From: an uncultured Odoribacter sp.
Lineage (GTDB): Bacteria; Bacteroidota; Bacteroidia; Bacteroidales; Marinifilaceae
DNA length: 16,885 nucleotides
Reading direction: 5' to 3'
Assembly: GCA_905193145.1 (NCBI GenBank)
Contig: CAJJNP010000058.1
Location: 1-16,885 of the forward strand
Below the pieces are notes generated by a model, which did not search any database, was not told the origin of the DNA, and saw only the letters and a list, made by a program, of their open reading frames with translations. Shown piece by piece: positions 15,280-16,885 of this stretch (positions are counted from its first letter, which is position 1; each line of letters opens with the position of its first letter). A program made the position numbers and the translations under genes.

Positions 15280-16885
15280 ATGAAATCCATATTTTTATTT
15301 TTCTGTTTCGTGGTTCTTGCCCTGACCTCGCAGGGACAGGGATTGCCGCGTCTGGACCTTTCAGAAAATGGTCGTGAAATCAAACTGCAGGGGCATGAAG
15401 AACATTTTTTGATGCGAGCCCGGGTGGACCATAACTTCAATGCCCGGGAGGCCGTATCCCAACTGAATGCATTGATAGAAAAACAACTTGATGTAGTCTG
15501 GCTGAAGGCTCTTAATTTCAGGATGGATCCGAATTCAACACAGAAAGGCTCTTTTTATTTTGAGGTCCAGCAGAACCGGGACAGTATTACACGCAGCTAC
15601 GTTTTTCATTCTTTGTTGAATAACAGTTATTTAGTAGTTACCCAATACCCGTTAGGAACTGTTTTCCAGAAATACACTCTTAGAGGAAACAGTAGCGGTT
15701 ATTATCCTGGTCGTAAGATAGACTTGACCTTGAGCGGTTCGGAAAATGGAGTAGAATACGAGCTGCTCCGTGGAGGAACGAAACAGTATGCTCTTCCGGG
15801 TACGGGAAGTGCACTGACATTTCCGATCTCGGAAACAGGGACCTACACTGTCCGTGCGGTGCGAGAGCATGTCTCTCAACTGATGGATGGAAGCATCAAG
15901 ATAGAAGTATCTCCAATATTCCGAGGTCGTCTTTCTTTTTTGGAGTCGTCCTCAATCGTCATACCTTCTGATGGCGGGCGGGTAGAAGTTCCCTTTACTT
16001 TTACAGGGATGGCGGATGATATATTTCCGGTGTTGCGGGATGCTGTGGTTTCTTGTTTCCGAGGAGGCTCCAGCCTTTGGGATCCCTCTTTTATGTTTGT
16101 CTGTGCACAGACCGGTCCCCAATCGGGAAGCTTTATGATTGTGCGTGGTCCCAATCTTCGGGATACGGATGAGGAATCCCGTTTTGTCCTCAATACGCAG
16201 AGCGCAGACGGAGTAATGAAGGTGAGACAGCGTAAAGGAGGCAAACTGCTTGTAGTTGGGGTTCGCGGTGGGGGAGAAATAGCTCCCGGCAGTACTGGAA
16301 CCGTTTCTCTGAGCGCGACCCAGCCATTGGTCACATACCGTCTTTATTACAATGACAGTCTGGTAGCTTCGCAATCCGGTGGTACGTTTACAGGTTTGAC
16401 GGCTTACGGTCGTTACCGGGTGCAGGCAGCCTACGATGGTCATGAGGTCTGGATGGACGGCAGTGTCGTCCTAATCCCTGCGATTACACGCTACACAACC
16501 GGTGGAGGCGGTCGACAGGCAAACAACCGGGAAGTGGAAATCACCCTGAGCGGTTCTGAACAAGGAGTGATGTACCGTCTGCTGCACAACGGCAAGGTAG
16601 TGGACAATCTTCCGGGTACAGGTTCAGCGCTCTGTTTTAAAGTGTCCTTGCCAGGCACTTACCGAGTGGAGGGCGGAGTCCATGATTTTTATGTCGCAAT
16701 GAACGGCAGTGCAGAAGTATACCGGAACAGTTCTGTCGGATACAGTCCGGAACACAGCTACACGGCAGTGCGTACCTATCTCACTGCAAGCGGTGACACC
16801 TGGCGTGAAAGCGTCCGTTATCTGGACGGTCTGGGCCGTCCGCTTCAGGAGGTGCAGGTGAATGCTTGTCCGGGAGGTAGCGGTG
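15280..16885 (+). CDS. Secreted DUF6443/RHS-family protein, 3' end beyond the window
   Basis: The ATG at 15280, 13 nt after the previous stop, opens a frame with no stop for 535 codons to the window edge, so the gene is partial. A Sec signal peptide covers about 1-20 (MKSIFLFFCFVVLALTSQGQ). Three related ~60-65-residue repeats follow at 146-210, 341-400 and 419-480 (LSGS-(E)-GV-Y-LL, LPGTGSAL, GTY-V patterns), with a different beta-rich segment at about 222-335 (IVIPSDGGRVEVPF), vaguely BACON-like. From residue 488 the sequence is typical of DUF6443, the N-terminal domain of Bacteroidetes RHS proteins (YTAVRTYLTASGD, VRYLDGLGRPLQEVQV). The missing part should hold RHS repeats and possibly a variable C-terminal effector. 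It is probably expressed and working with the preceding RHS-related protein. Confidence 0.85.
   Translation, partial: MKSIFLFFCFVVLALTSQGQGLPRLDLSENGREIKLQGHEEHFLMRARVDHNFNAREAVSQLNALIEKQLDVVWLKALNFRMDPNSTQKGSFYFEVQQNRDSITRSYVFHSLLNNSYLVVTQYPLGTVFQKYTLRGNSSGYYPGRKIDLTLSGSENGVEYELLRGGTKQYALPGTGSALTFPISETGTYTVRAVREHVSQLMDGSIKIEVSPIFRGRLSFLESSSIVIPSDGGRVEVPFTFTGMADDIFPVLRDAVVSCFRGGSSLWDPSFMFVCAQTGPQSGSFMIVRGPNLRDTDEESRFVLNTQSADGVMKVRQRKGGKLLVVGVRGGGEIAPGSTGTVSLSATQPLVTYRLYYNDSLVASQSGGTFTGLTAYGRYRVQAAYDGHEVWMDGSVVLIPAITRYTTGGGGRQANNREVEITLSGSEQGVMYRLLHNGKVVDNLPGTGSALCFKVSLPGTYRVEGGVHDFYVAMNGSAEVYRNSSVGYSPEHSYTAVRTYLTASGDTWRESVRYLDGLGRPLQEVQVNACPGGSG
15715..16719 (+). repeat. Three diverged ~60-residue repeats within the DUF6443 protein
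   Basis: Copies are coded by 15715-15909, 16300-16479 and 16534-16719. Copies 1 and 3 are close, sharing TLSGSE-GV-Y-LL, then LPGTGSAL, then GTY-V at equivalent spacing. Copy 2 is more diverged (TVSLSATQPLVTYRLYYND, then YGRYRVQAAYDG). The pattern suggests Ig-like or PKD-like beta-sandwich modules forming a stalk or adhesive region before the RHS part. Copies 1 and 3 remain similar at DNA level (for example CTTCCGGGTAC in both), which suggests fairly recent duplication or selection. Confidence 0.75.

Noticed and set aside
15876..16443. Two overlapping minus-strand ORFs of 152 and 163 codons
   Set aside because: They are antisense to the open DUF6443 gene, overlap each other in different frames, and have no domain-like features.

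Overview
The window looks like chromosomal DNA of a Bacteroidales bacterium, most likely Bacteroides or a close relative. The signs are a TonB-dependent receptor with an N-terminal carboxypeptidase-regulatory-like domain, a lipoprotein with a run of acidic residues straight after the lipobox cysteine, an archaeal/eukaryotic-type prolyl-tRNA synthetase, promoter boxes of the TAnnTTTG type, and RHS/DUF6443-type surface proteins. All genes lie on the + strand. No tRNA, rRNA, CRISPR array, transposase or integrase was recognised.

Region 1 (1-4305) is an outer-membrane uptake pair. A 896-residue TonB-dependent receptor is followed 32 nt later by a putatively surface-exposed lipoprotein. There is no SusD gene, so this is not a standard glycan locus. 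A long imperfect dyad built from TGTTA half-sites at a 10-11 bp period lies upstream of the receptor, and a strong hairpin terminator closes the unit.

Region 2 (4357-7146) is housekeeping. It holds proS and pepT, 8 nt apart, with an exact TAnnTTTG box in front and a textbook intrinsic terminator behind.

Region 3 (7200-16885, running off the window) is the unusual part. A cluster of direct and inverted repeats overlaps an exact TAnnTTTG box and precedes four overlapping genes: a 417-residue pilin-like protein carrying a glycine/valine-rich beta-repeat body and lacking Glu5, two small minor-pseudopilin-like proteins with SLPE/TLPE signals, and a two-domain GspF/PilC platform protein. Next comes an OmpR/PhoB-type regulator whose receiver has lost the phosphorylation residues, preceded by a perfect 10-bp inverted repeat. 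A 19-codon ORF that reads like a pseudopilin start (FSLPELL) and then stops comes next, then a 1286-residue secreted RHS-related protein and, 13 nt later, a second secreted protein with three internal repeats and the beginning of a DUF6443/RHS region. That last gene is cut by the window end.

My inference is that region 3 is a reduced type II secretion/type IV pilus-like machine, with its own phosphorylation-independent regulator, linked to two RHS-family surface or secreted proteins. The ATPase, secretin and prepilin peptidase are not in the window, so they must lie elsewhere or be absent. The link between machine and cargo rests on gene order only.
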